Of a stretch of DNA of 64,000 bases, positions 53,301-62,775 are shown in pieces. The translations under genes were made by a program, and so were the position numbers. Source of the stretch: Apostichopus japonicus (lineage: Eukaryota; Echinodermata; Holothuroidea; Aspidochirotida; Stichopodidae); contig NC_092570.1 in the NCBI RefSeq assembly GCF_037975245.1, positions 4,188,001 to 4,252,000 of the forward strand, written 5' to 3'. The notes under the pieces are model-generated. The model saw only the letters and a program-made list of their open reading frames with translations. It made no database searches and had not been told where the DNA came from. Position 1 is the stretch's first letter. The number at the start of each line of letters is the position of its first letter.

Positions 53301-56300
53301 ATTAAGGCAAATTTACAATCTTTTGGGCAAAAATCAGCTGAGATTTCTATCCTTGAAATAATGAAACCAAAAACACAAATCAAGATCTGCTGTTTTCCAA
53401 AATGCCAATATGGCCAATTTAAAATTTTTTAAAACATTTTTAATCACATTTGTTTACCAACCAAGTTTTGTAATCAAATTTGTCCGACAAACCTGTAGAC
53501 ACAAAATGATTTCGTCACAAAATATGCTTAAAAAACACCAACATAACTAATGATTCATTTTCTTTTAGACACAAACATGCAAGCACAGAGTAATTGAAAA
53601 TAGGGAAATATCTAGTAAGAGATTTGGGGTGGTTTCCGACTAAAACAGGACTAATAGCAACTGTTTAGCATTGTTCCGCATATATACAACATTTGTATGA
53701 GAGGGGGATACTAGCTACTTAAAACTGTGTAACGAGATATCATGAGTCCAATCATGTATTTAAATCGAGAAATTAAACTTCTTCCATGTGGTGATACTGT
53801 ACTATATGTTATTAATGTTTCCCCTAGAGGCTAACATTGATCAAGTTTGCAAATTTCACAGGAGGAAAGACAGTTAGTACCGAAAAGACCGACCTTTAGC
53901 AAATACCAAGTCCTGTTACTTTTTCGGCCCTGAAGGGCTTTTGTCCCCATCAACGGATAAAATACCCATTCTCACATCTGGGAGCTGAATAGATAACCCG
54001 GGAATATGTTTAGTGAGCAGTTTTGTGTATTTTCAGTATTGCATGATTCGATATCATGAAACATGGAAAACATTAATATTCTGTCTACAGAAACAGTTGC
54101 ATATCATTGAAATAAATTTGTGCATCAAACTTCCCGTTCACACATTGCTAAATGCCTAGACGATACCAAATAAATTATTCCCTGAGAACGAGAGACCAAT
54201 AAAAAAAAATATGATGTTACAGTGAGAAATAAATGCGCGTAAAAGTGGGCAGTCGATGTGTTGGAAAAAGTGAACACTTTGTGATCTTTCCACCGGAAGT
54301 AATTTATCCAGTATTGTAATAGCAGACTGCTATGCAAAATGGGCGAATTGCTATGCATATGTGCAAAGATGTATAGTAATTCTCCTACGCAGGTACCGTA
54401 GTATTTTACAAAGGAAAGGAAGTTATAAGCCTTCAAAACCGCTACACAAAATTTGAACACTGAACTTGTTCCTTGTTCTACAATATTTCTGGTGGTAAAC
54501 TGGTGACCTATATCAATTCCATTCTAGGCAGTATATTTCTGAGGATTGTTGAAACAACTCTGATCAAAGTTTAAACCCTTTCATGTGACCAGCTAAAGTT
54601 TATTCCAAAGACTGTCAATGGATTTATCAGACAAAAGAAGACATTAAGCGCTCATTTTTCCGGTTTCCTGTTTCCTGGGTAAGTTTCCAGTTCATATTAA
54701 ATCAGGTTAAGTAGTAAAAACACAGTTTATTTAAATACAGCAATTTCTGTTGATTTTGGTTAAATTTTCATGAAGATTTTTTTACTTAAATCCAAATACC
54801 AATACGGTGAATTAAATTCATTAATTTCAAAATGTCCGAAAAAAGCAAAAGTAAAAAATAGTGAAAAATTTTTGTACAGCTTTTTGGCAGGTGACCAACT
54901 TGACCAATATTATTTGTCACAATGTGTGTAGGTAATTTACAAGCTTAACTGCTTCAATTGCTATTCGGTTCTATAGAAATTCCCCGGGAGTAATCAATGC
55001 TTAACACGGACTATTCTATGCATGAAAAACACATCCTTATATTGTCACTTCGGGTGTTAGAATGAGTGTGAGAGTCATTGATTGGTAGTGACCGGCCACT
55101 AAGGGTGTACAGTGTTAAAAGGTTACCAGTTCCCCCTTGACATGCTAGTGGCCGGTCATTGAGGGTGTACTGTGTTAAAAGGTTACCAGTTCACCCTTGA
55201 CATGCTAGTGACCGGCATCGAGGTAAATGAATCTGGAGAAACTATCACACAGTAAATACGCGCGTACCATGCATGGAGGGTCATGTGATGTGTTCCAGGG
55301 TGGTACTAATATATTACTCTCCCCATTACGCATGATGATTTCACCCAACTAGTACGTAAATGTGTATGCGTGCTTAGAGCAGCAGACGACACCCATTACC
55401 TAGCAATAACCGTGCCTGTAGCCTAACGTGATAGCTATATTCCTGTCGAGCAGCATTAGGCTCTGTTCCATGGAGAATTCCGTGGTTGCACTGATCTAAA
55501 CATTTCCCCACAGCACCAAACGCTCACCCTTGACAACCGTGGAACTACTGATTTGGTTCACATGCAGTGCTTGATGAATACACATCGAGTTATGTACGCG
55601 AACAGCAGACGACACTTAACGATGTTCCAGACGACACTCTCAACTAAATTCTTCACTAAAAATGCCGTTGTCTGCATTAACTGTAATTAACTTGCCCTTG
55701 TAAATAAACTTGTAAATTAACTTACTGTTAGGCAGTAGGCACTATCTGCATGTGTTAAGTCAGGTCTACCGAGAACACTCTCTTAACTTCTGCAGAGTTA
55801 GCTAGTAAACACACTTAACATGATCTTAGACACCCTCCAGTTCAACAATCCTTTCGACAAAAAATCGTTCTTGAAATACAATTCAGACATCGACATTTCC
55901 CGCTGCAAGCCCAATTTATCTGTACTTGTTCTGTGCCAGCATGTCTAACGTTAGCATATTAGCTTTGAAGTACCAGTACCTTCTTACGCCGTTAGTTCCC
56001 ATGTCCGATCCGTCTTGGTGCAAATCTTTCACGAAGTCACTAACACTATTCTCGAACTGCTACAGAGAAATATCAATTTGGTACCACCCTGGAACACATC
56101 ACATGACCCTCCATGCATGGTACGCGCGCGCCCAATTGACATGAATCCTCCAGATTTATTTAACTCGTTGGTGACCGGTCATAGAGGGTGTACAGTGCTA
56201 AAAGGCTACAAGTTCACCCTAGAAATGCTAGTGACCAGTCATAGAGGGTGTACTGTGCTAAAAGGTTACCATTTCATTCTAGACATGCTAGAACGAGGGT

Positions 56301-59300
56301 ACTAATGTTGAGAGGAGACAGGTAAGCAATGAAGCAAAGCAAATTTATGACCTGGTACCTGGAAGTGAATTTACAGCATGCTCTCAAACTAACTGACTAT
56401 CCAAGCAGATTGCAAAAGGATTATCTTGCGGCTTATCCAGTTAACTATGTACAGTAGTTCTACAGAATTTGGAACTGATTCTTCTCTGATCTTCACACCA
56501 CAAAATATACACTACAATAGATTTATACTCTTCAGCAAGGTATAACTTCACATTGAATGTAGCTATGTATGGAGGTTTACCAAAAGACTAAAACAAAAGT
56601 TGTTAGCTATGAAAATCCTATATTTCAGTGTACATACTGTACCTGTACAAAACCGATTTATCATGTTTGCATTCGAGGTAGCACAATACCTGGCAAATTC
56701 TTCTCTGTACAGGATAACTTTGAGAAACAAAATTGTCTCCAGAAGATATTAATTATCGCCTTTTAGTACTTTAAACACATGGCTAAACTTACCACAAGAA
56801 GCCCGGTGTAGATCACGCAGAGAACTGTAAGTGCATAGAATAGGGTGAACCAGTTAAAATATGAGTGAGTCTTAACTGCTATAAATCTGCAAAGAAGTGA
56901 GACAAAGAAAGAAAAAGGATTAAAAAATAGAGAAAAACAAGGTTACAGAATTATTGGCATAAACATTTTGACCCAATATTGACATTCTGTTTCGAATTTA
57001 CAAAATGGATTGTACATTTAATACTGGTACTTCTTCAGTCATTGCAGTGAAGCTGTTGCTGTTGCTACGACGCAGAAACAGTGCTGCCTTCGAAAGTGGC
57101 ATACAGTGGGCACAGTGCCAAAGTTTTAGGAATTATTTTTAGATTGGGGGTGCAGCGTCCAACAAGATCTTTACGGTCTCGACATACCGCGATGTTGACT
57201 GTTTACAATACAATGAGAAAAGTTTTTCCTGGGCTGCCCCTCAACAAGCCTCCAGAAGCTTTTAAGCAAACTGTCAAGACACATCTCATCCTGCAATACT
57301 TATAATTAGGAATATAATACTGTAGATCCAGCATTATGTTGTATGTCTACTTCTTCTTTTGTTTGTAAAGTGCTTGTGAGCAGACTTCATGTTTTGTATT
57401 GAGCACTTAAAGTAAGTGGTATAAATAATAATAATAATAACAATAATTATGTTCAACAATGGCAATGACAACAATAATAATAATAATAACAATAATAACA
57501 ACAATGGCAACGAGGACAATAATAATAACAATAATAATAAGAAGAAAATAATCATACTACTAATAATAATAACAATTACAATAATAATGATTTTAAAAAT
57601 ACCAATAATAACAATATAAATAAGAACAATAATAACAGTAATAACAACAATGACAACAACAACAATAATAATAATAACAATAATCATAAAAATAATAACA
57701 ATAATAACAATAATAATAATACTACTAATACTAATAATATCATTATTAGGAGGAGGAGGAGGAGGAGGAGGAGGAGGAGGACCGAGACATAGCAAGTAAA
57801 TATTAAGCCACTGGCACTCTGTACAGTACAACCTATATATACTAATAAGTAATAACATGTACAATATCAGTAGGGACAGAAAGTGCTGCACTGGTATAAA
57901 AACCTTCCCGGTCTACGTAAATAAGACCTACTGTACGCATGCCAGAAATGACTGTAACAATGCATGTGATTTTGGTCACACTTGCCATGGAGAAAAGGAA
58001 TGTACAGTACTTCTCCACTGGTTCGTTAAAAGGTCAGGATAGTTTAATCACTTGTATATATTGTCTCTCAGACTACATCTGTAGACTCTACAGTGCTACG
58101 AAATGAATTTTCCCCTAAGCCTCCTTCATCCATACATCTGTACAATATTACTCCCATAGTGTTTACATTTCAAGGCCATATATATGTTTACCTGTATTAA
58201 CATCTTCCAGTTTAATTAAACTCCTCATTGGAACAGATGTAACAGTATTGATTGGAGAGTATACCTGATGTCGGAAGAGACCAGTGTACAACTCAGATAT
58301 TATAAACAACTACTGTAAATGTTCTACGTACAAGGCTACAAGCAAACAACAAACACACCTCTGAGTAAACAAGTTTCTTTTTTTCTATCTTTCTTGTAGT
58401 AAACAGTGGAATAAAGGGGTAGGTGAAAGTGCTGAGGTGATTCAGAAAGGGGAAAAAGAGGGAGTCAACTGGGAAGTGATTTCCAGGTCACCGTCCACTT
58501 CCTCTTTCCTCCGAATATACAATACCAAAGACTTTCAAGTTTAATATTTCTAGTCTTTTTAAATATTAAAACCAACAAGGTTCCAGGCTGCGGATGCCTA
58601 TCACGCTGGAATTGTAGTAGTTGTAACCCTTCAAAATGGTAGATTTATAAGGAAGAGGATATGGGCATTCACCCTGAAGTGGGTCGGTGATGATGCACTG
58701 CTAAAATGGTACTAAATGTTATCGACTAGATATATGTTTGAAATCAGGAGAGGGTAGACTATGAGTAGTAGAGTGAATAGCCAGTGTAATTGCAGAACAA
58801 ACAAAGCTATACACTCATCTTGTAGAAGAGTCCACCTGTGATGTTCAGACAACCTTAAATGAAAGTCAATGTCGGCCTAGCTATAACCAGCAACTTTCTT
58901 GCAACATCAGTCTGGGCCGTCAGTTTCGCTTTGGACCAATGCTTCTTGACCTTTAGCTCACTACTTGCACCTCTTTGCACCTCTTTACACCTTTCTGCAC
59001 CTCCTTTACACTTGGAAAAGCACTTATGCCAGATGACATCAGAACATGCACTGACTGTTTGCATTAGGTGTTTGTTGTCTATTTCAAAAAGCCTTGTACC
59101 CTCAGGAGGTGTGTGTACCCTCAGGAGGTGTGTGAACCCCCCCCCCCCGGTTGTGGAGCCTGCTTCAGACAGACTTGTACTCAGTCATAGAACCTTGTAC
59201 TCGTTCTCATGCCATTGTACTCGTACCTCATGTCTACGTTAAGAACTGACGGATAAACTAACCTGTTGAAGTCGTAGGCATCATTTTCTGCTATGATCCA

Positions 59301-59366
59301 GAAGTAGAGCCAAGCTGTTGCACATAGAAATGAAAGAGTTGTGATTCCTGCAAAGACTTTCTCTGC
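29305..59366 (-). CDS. GDPD5: GDE2/GDPD5-like multi-pass glycerophosphodiester phosphodiesterase (N-terminal exon missing)
   Basis: Twelve minus-strand exons: 59366-59263, 56886-56793, 45461-45303, 44656-44563, 40219-40077, 39383-39301, 38458-38308, 35654-35433, 34931-34768, 34467-34320, 33751-33669, 29560-29305. All splice sites are GT-AG and all phases agree; the sum is 1701 nt, 566 codons plus TGA. Exons 1-5 give five membrane segments (WLYFWIIAEND, QLHLHWFHK and ILHILSVV are family hallmarks). A GDPD domain then begins at MAHRGALQLAPENT and runs through GFETDV, LDGELFLLHDETF and PASNFMWDDI to LFSLLWCENVTSVTS, and a last membrane segment is in exon 11. In vertebrates GDE2/3/6 act at the cell surface on GPI anchors or lysophospholipids. 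The N-terminal cytosolic cysteine-containing tail (about 40 residues) is not found and is probably beyond 64000. Confidence 0.95.
29561..33668 (-). other. Last intron of the GDPD5-like gene
   Basis: A 4.1-kb intron between the final membrane exon and the cytosolic C-terminal exon. I see A- and T-runs, a GGGAGGGGTAGGGAGG-like block near 31868-31900, and a short open stretch on the plus strand near 32225-32380 with coding-like composition but no splice sites I trust. No exon supported by phase was found. Confidence 0.5.
36901..37160 (-). repeat. 127-bp tandem duplication in a GDPD5-like intron
   Basis: AATTTACTTGGTAGCAA starts at 36901 and again at 37028. Both copies continue through AGTTTGAT, GAGTCATAA, ATCAAATAAATA, GGCAGTTCTT and GCCRCATATCCAT, with small differences. 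Confidence 0.88.
37441..38196 (-). repeat. Interleaved duplicated blocks in the same intron
   Basis: Block B (GCTGATAATCATAAATTAG, then GTTCTCCATCTGTCCATCCT) occurs at 37441-37485 and 38026-38070. Block A (AAATATATAGACTAT, AGTCCACCTTTCAGCA, TTTCATAGACC, GTTGTGCAA, ATTGCACAC) occurs at 37873-37995 and 38073-38196, 200 bases apart. The order B...A-B-A indicates a duplication of a composite A+B unit with partial loss. Confidence 0.85.
40572..41250 (+). repeat. 64-bp higher-order minisatellite (ATGCCTTCAA...CCCCAACA)
   Basis: Two related monomers alternate. AATGCCTTCAACCCCAACA with CCCTATCACACC is 31 bases; AATGCCTTCAAACCCCAACA with GCCCTGCCAGGCT is 33 bases. Starts at 40601, 40632 and 40665 show the 64-base dimer. 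The array becomes irregular after about 40850. It gives overlapping 194- and 110-codon plus ORFs made only of the repeat; these sit antisense in an intron and are judged non-coding. Confidence 0.93.
44340..44457 (+). mobile_element. Penelope-like or related retroelement tail with hairpin motif
   Basis: TTTGAAGAAGATCCTGCTAG, GATCGAATCGTCACGCC and CTTACTTTTACACATTCTC follow a pyrimidine-rich stretch (44170-44340). The GATCC-TGCTA-GGATC hairpin bracketed by GAAGAA and GAATCGTC resembles the repeated tails, with a GAAGAAG-hairpin-CGAAACGTC layout, that I associate with Penelope-like elements. Only the tail is present; no reverse transcriptase frame is visible. The family assignment is by resemblance. 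Confidence 0.4.
44825..45082 (+). repeat. 18-bp tandem repeat (AGGCCCTCTAACTTCGTC)
   Basis: About 14 units of AGGCCCTCTAACTTCGTC and variants (CTTATC or TTCATC ends; GGACC for GGCCC), mostly at 18-base spacing with a few short units. Because 18 is a multiple of three a frame could stay open, but stops are present and the array is intronic. Confidence 0.93.
47166..47548 (+). mobile_element. hAT-superfamily MITE with perfect 8-bp target duplication
   Basis: The 383-base element begins CAGTGGCAGAGC and ends GCTCTGCCACTG, a perfect 12-bp terminal inverted repeat. GTCAGGGGGGGC recurs inside each end in mirrored position. The flanks are identical 8-mers, AACAACTC at 47158-47165 and 47549-47556. 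CAGTGGC termini and 8-bp duplications are defining features of hAT transposons. There is no transposase; a roughly 70-codon ORF inside is incidental. Confidence 0.93.
48934..49308 (+). mobile_element. TTAA-flanked MITE, copy 3 (intact ends)
   Basis: TTAA at 48934-48937 and 49305-49308 flanks a 367-base element. The left end AGGGTGTGAAGACTCGC pairs with the right end, reverse-complemented AGGCATTGAAGACTCGC (14 of 17 positions). The interior includes the GAGGTGTAACAGAAGTG and CGATCCCAGAAAATACACAC blocks shared with copies 1 and 2. ORFs in both directions are by-products. Confidence 0.85.
52341..52455 (+). repeat. 39-bp tandem repeat (GAGAAGGACGGT)
   Basis: AGAAGGACGG starts at 52342, 52380 and 52419. 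Each copy ends with an AGTCTAGTC block, and units are 38-39 bases. Confidence 0.85.
55088..56290 (+). repeat. 60-bp tandem array, interrupted by a transposon
   Basis: Units beginning GTGACCGG or GTGGCCGG start at 55088, 55148 and 55208, then at 56171 and 56231, each 60 bases where complete. They share GGGTGTACWGTG, TAAAAGG and CATGCTA. The unit at 55208 is cut after its first 8 bases and resumes at 56179, immediately after the insertion listed next. Confidence 0.9.
55216..56170. mobile_element. 955-bp non-autonomous hAT-like element inside the 60-bp array
   Basis: GTGACCGG occurs directly before (55208-55215) and after (56171-56178) the element, an 8-bp target duplication. The left terminus CATCGAGGTAAATGAATCTG mirrors the right terminus, CAACGAGTTAAATAAATCTG on the opposite strand. 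A perfect 48-bp subterminal inverted repeat (55259-55306 with 56081-56128) lies inside. Removing 55216-56178 restores a normal 60-bp unit. No ORF resembles a transposase. hAT is inferred from the 8-bp duplication; the CATCG terminus is not the classical CAG-G. Confidence 0.85.
57060..57420 (+). mobile_element. 3' end of a degraded non-LTR retrotransposon (LINE)
   Basis: The frame at 57081-57305 ends PLNKPPEAFKQTVKTHLI, like the C-terminal tail (LP...F...KTHLF) found after the reverse transcriptase of many CR1/Rex/RTE-type LINEs. It is followed by TGTAAAGTGCTTGTGAGCAG and AAGTGGTATAAATAATAATA, matching the common LINE 3' end (TGTAAAGCGCTTTGAG ... GCTATATAAATAATAA). Upstream the reading frame is not recognisable, so this is a 5'-truncated, decayed insertion. 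Confidence 0.6.
57421..57781. repeat. (AAT/AAC)n microsatellite followed by (AGG)n
   Basis: About 325 bases of AATAAT/AACAAT-type trinucleotides follow the LINE tail, then (AGG)n at 57748-57781. The minus strand reads as a 185-codon ORF of Ile, Val and Leu runs with a Pro run; this is purely the microsatellite. Confidence 0.95.
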
Positions 59367-59399
59367 CTGAAATGAGAAAAAAAAATAACATTGCTCACC

Positions 59400-59745
59400 A
59401 CAAATGACCTTTGACCTCCATAACAACACAATGGTTGGATCCCCATACCAAATATGAAGTTTAATAGGTTTTCAAACCTTGACCTCCACTGACCTCACAC
59501 GACCTTTGACCTTCACAAGAACCAATCTTGTGCTCAATATGATGGATCCACATATCACATAAGTTCAACCACAATGTATGCTTTGAGTTATCATGTTTAT
59601 AAGCCAAGGTGTTACTCATACACATACACACAAACACACCCAAACACCCACACCAATACACGCATCCACATGCACGCACACACAATCACATAGATCATTA
59701 CATAAATCCATTAAATTGCCTTCGGCAAGGGAAGACTGATTTCGT
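59400..59745 (-). repeat. Dispersed repeat with AGGTCA motifs, copy B
   Basis: In reverse complement this shows the same block order as 16405-16870: a TGTGTGTG-rich stretch, CACCTTGGCTTATAAACATG, ATAACTCAAAGC, a GAACTTATGTGATATG stretch, then AGGTCAAAGGTCG (59500-59512) and AGGTCAAAGGTCA (59405-59417). It lies just upstream of the first recognised GDPD5-like exon. Confidence 0.72.
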
Positions 59746-60640
59746 AGTTTCCCATTTCTTTGTTATTTTTCAGACAATGATTAAGAAATGATGAAACCAT
59801 ACATTTCAGATCGATCTAAAGCTTTACAAGTATCTGATGGCACTGAGAACATGCAAAGTTCTTCAAAATTAAAACAATTTATCGTGCTCGAAAACACCAT
59901 TTTCTCTCAATGAACACAACTCTCAGAGATGCACAGATTCTGTAGACCTGTTCTACTGAACAAAGTTGTTGACAGAAAAATCAATTTTTTACCGAGCCGT
60001 CTTCTAAAGTACCAAGCGTCTTAATTATGCTTTATGAACATTGTAGTACCATGACCCTGTATCACCCTCAGGGTATGTCCAGTGTAAGCCAATTAAAAAA
60101 ACAGACAAAACGAAGAATCTCATATCTAGGCAAACAAGATTTCCTCAAGGGTAATTGGACTTATTTTTTGTATGCTCAGAAAAGTACTCAGGAGGAACGG
60201 CGCCTCGACATGATCCCTAGCTGCTATATGTGTTGTTGCTATTATATTATTTCATTGTCTTCCTGTCACATTTGTTGCCAAAAAATGTTTTTTTAATTTT
60301 GAAGGGGGGAGAGGGGGGAGGGGCAATATAAAGAAAAAAATCCTTAGATAAAACATTCACACTATTTTTTATTTTTTTGGCTTTGCCTCACAGTCATGTC
60401 TCCATGGCAGTGTAGAATATGTTGGCAAGTTAAAAATTTGGTTGTCAAATTTTTCTGTAGCATTTTTGAAGTCTGAATTTTTTCTCTCATTGAATACTAT
60501 ATAGTTCCTACATGTAGAAACTGCTACACAGCTTTACATTCTTGCAACTTAACCACTTTACCTGTATATAGCATTTTGAATTTTTGAGATGCAATTTTTT
60601 GACTGGATGAATTATTCCCAGGTTGGTTTCCAAACACTGT

Positions 60641-60790
60641 ACTATACCATACCATACTATACTATACTATACTATACTATACTATACTATACTATACTAC
60701 ACTACACTACACTGTACTGAACTGTACTATACTATATTACATTACACTATACTATACTACACTACACTATACTACTCTATACTATACTAA
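60641..60790 (+). repeat. (ACTAT)n pentanucleotide microsatellite
   Basis: Long runs of ACTAT with ACTAC, ACTGT and ATTAC variants, nearly uninterrupted over 150 bases. Confidence 0.95.
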
Positions 60791-62378
60791 AGGCAGAATC
60801 AGTAGGGTTATGGGGGAAGGTTGCATGGGGGAAGGTTGCATGGGGGTGTGAGAAAAACAGATATTATGAAAAAGTCATGATTTTGCCATCACACACCACA
60901 TGAACAATTACCTAGTGCCATTTTAATACAAGAATAAAGGTTCTAATTCTCGTAACCCCTACACCCTACCCCACCCCCAGCTACCACCCCACCTCCTCTG
61001 TCTCTCCGAATAACTATCTATAGTTGCCAACGTCACTGATAACGAAAAGCTCTGTTGGTAGGCTACCTTAAACCCCTGCATGCCAATTTTTCTGTAAATC
61101 CTTTTAAATATATCCCATCAATTATTTTTTATCATTTGAATCATTACTTTGCAAATTAAAAACTGATTTATTACAAGAAGGGCTTCCTATGCTGACTATA
61201 ATAAATAACAAAAGTACACATAGATCACTGACTGCATGGACAAGATTGCCAGAAATTATATATCTGTCAGAGCTTTTCCATATAATTTTCTGAGATAATT
61301 ATAATCCAGCTCGTAATCTAAATCCTCCGAGGAGGTCTGAGTCACTTGTAACACAAATCTTGACTCATATTACCCTGTTTCATCCCGCTGACTTTTAACG
61401 GCAGATTTCTTCAAAATACAAACAAACTGTGCACGTTTCAAACCCATCTAATGTTTAAATTGAATCAAAATTTCCAATCAACACTTCCGGCCCCCCCCCT
61501 TCCCTCCCCCTCAACCATGCTTGGATATACATGTGTAAAAATATCAGCTCGCATTAGAGACAAACTCAGATGGAAGAGTAGTCGTTGAAAATATTGGCAT
61601 CCACCCTGTGCTCTTGTCTTCTTGACCTAGTTTTTAATCTATGTTTCTTTAGTTTTGGAGATTTTCCAAAGATCATGCCGGGGTAGAAGCTACAGTACAT
61701 TACAGACTTCCCGTTTTCGATCCCTGAGATGAAGATAACGGCCGAGATGAGTCATGTATGTCGTCATACTCTACTTCTGACTAAACAAATTTATATCGCG
61801 TGGGATTCTTTTAGCTCAGTGACTTCATCCACGACGGAAGAGATTAACATTAATGAAAGATCAAAAAAAATCGTGGAGCTCCAGATGATATGATGATGTC
61901 AGACATACAAATTATGTAATTTTGTAAGTGTCATAAAGTGAAGCTTAATTATATAATTTCTCCTCAGTTCCTATGACATTCCTAATTATTGTAATGTAAC
62001 CACTACTGATATGTGTTATTATCCCCGATGTGGGATTAGGAGAATTGTGCGGTGCTCAAAACACATTGCCAAGTCGGTGGTAGGTCAAGTACGTAGATGG
62101 GAAAGCATGTTGAATATTGGAGACAGGTAATTAAAGAGAGGAGAGTTCAAAGTTAAATTTTTATCTCATCTAGTACTACAAACTCAATTTATTACAAACT
62201 AAATCTGTGTATATTATATTCAGATTGAGTTGGGCTAGTATCCAGCCTGGAAATAGCTAACAGAACTTGTAAACTATTTTGTACTCTTCTACCTATTTCA
62301 GTGCCTATTTTATGAGCAAATGGTTACAGTGGACAGAAATTTTAACTATTTCGATAAATTTGGTGTCCTATATGTGGT

Positions 62379-62775
62379 CAGGGGCATAGGAGCCAGGGGG
62401 CACTGGGGGCACGTGCCCCCCCCCCACTATTTCCAAAATAGCAAATGTGCCCTACTGGCATATACTGTAAAATGTGCCCCTTTGATGAAGAACTGTCTTT
62501 TGCATATCTTAAGCCTTTGTTAATTTTAATGTTTTATTTTAATTATTTATTTTTAGTCTGTACATGCTATTTTTAAAATGGCATCCCATATCTTTTGAAG
62601 CACAGTTAACAATAAACAATCTCAATAAATAGTATTGATAGCATACTAACACATATACATTTAAGTGATATGGAAGGTGTGTATCGGTTTATAGCATAAC
62701 GAGTGGTGGTTGAATGAGAAAGTGCCCCTCTGATGTTGTGCCCCCCCCCACTTTTTGGAAGCTTCCTACCCCCTG
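62379..62775. mobile_element. hAT-type MITE, older copy
   Basis: The left end is CAGGGGCATAGGAGCC; the right end, reverse-complemented, is CAGGGGGTAGGAAGCTTCC. The flanking 8-mers are TATGTGGT (62371-62378) and TATGCAGT (62776-62783), 6 of 8 identical. G/C-rich mirrored stretches (GTGCCCCCCC) lie inside both ends. CAGGGG termini and an 8-bp duplication point to hAT; the mismatches suggest age. No coding capacity. Confidence 0.7.

Larger units (their letters stand above)
45462..56792 (-). other. 11.3-kb intron of the GDPD5-like gene
   Basis: This intron separates the second and third membrane exons seen in the window. It is repeat-dense: a hAT MITE (47166-47548), a TTAA MITE (48934-49308), a 39-bp tandem repeat (52341-52455) and a hAT-like insertion in a 60-bp array (55088-56290). 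The remainder, including 45500-47150, 49320-52330 and 52460-55080, is AT-rich DNA in which I found no exon with supporting phase. Confidence 0.6.

Noticed and set aside
57334-57891. 185-codon minus ORF rich in Ile, Val and Leu, looking like a membrane protein
   Set aside because: It is the translation of the (AAT/AAC)n and (AGG)n microsatellite, with no other sequence content.
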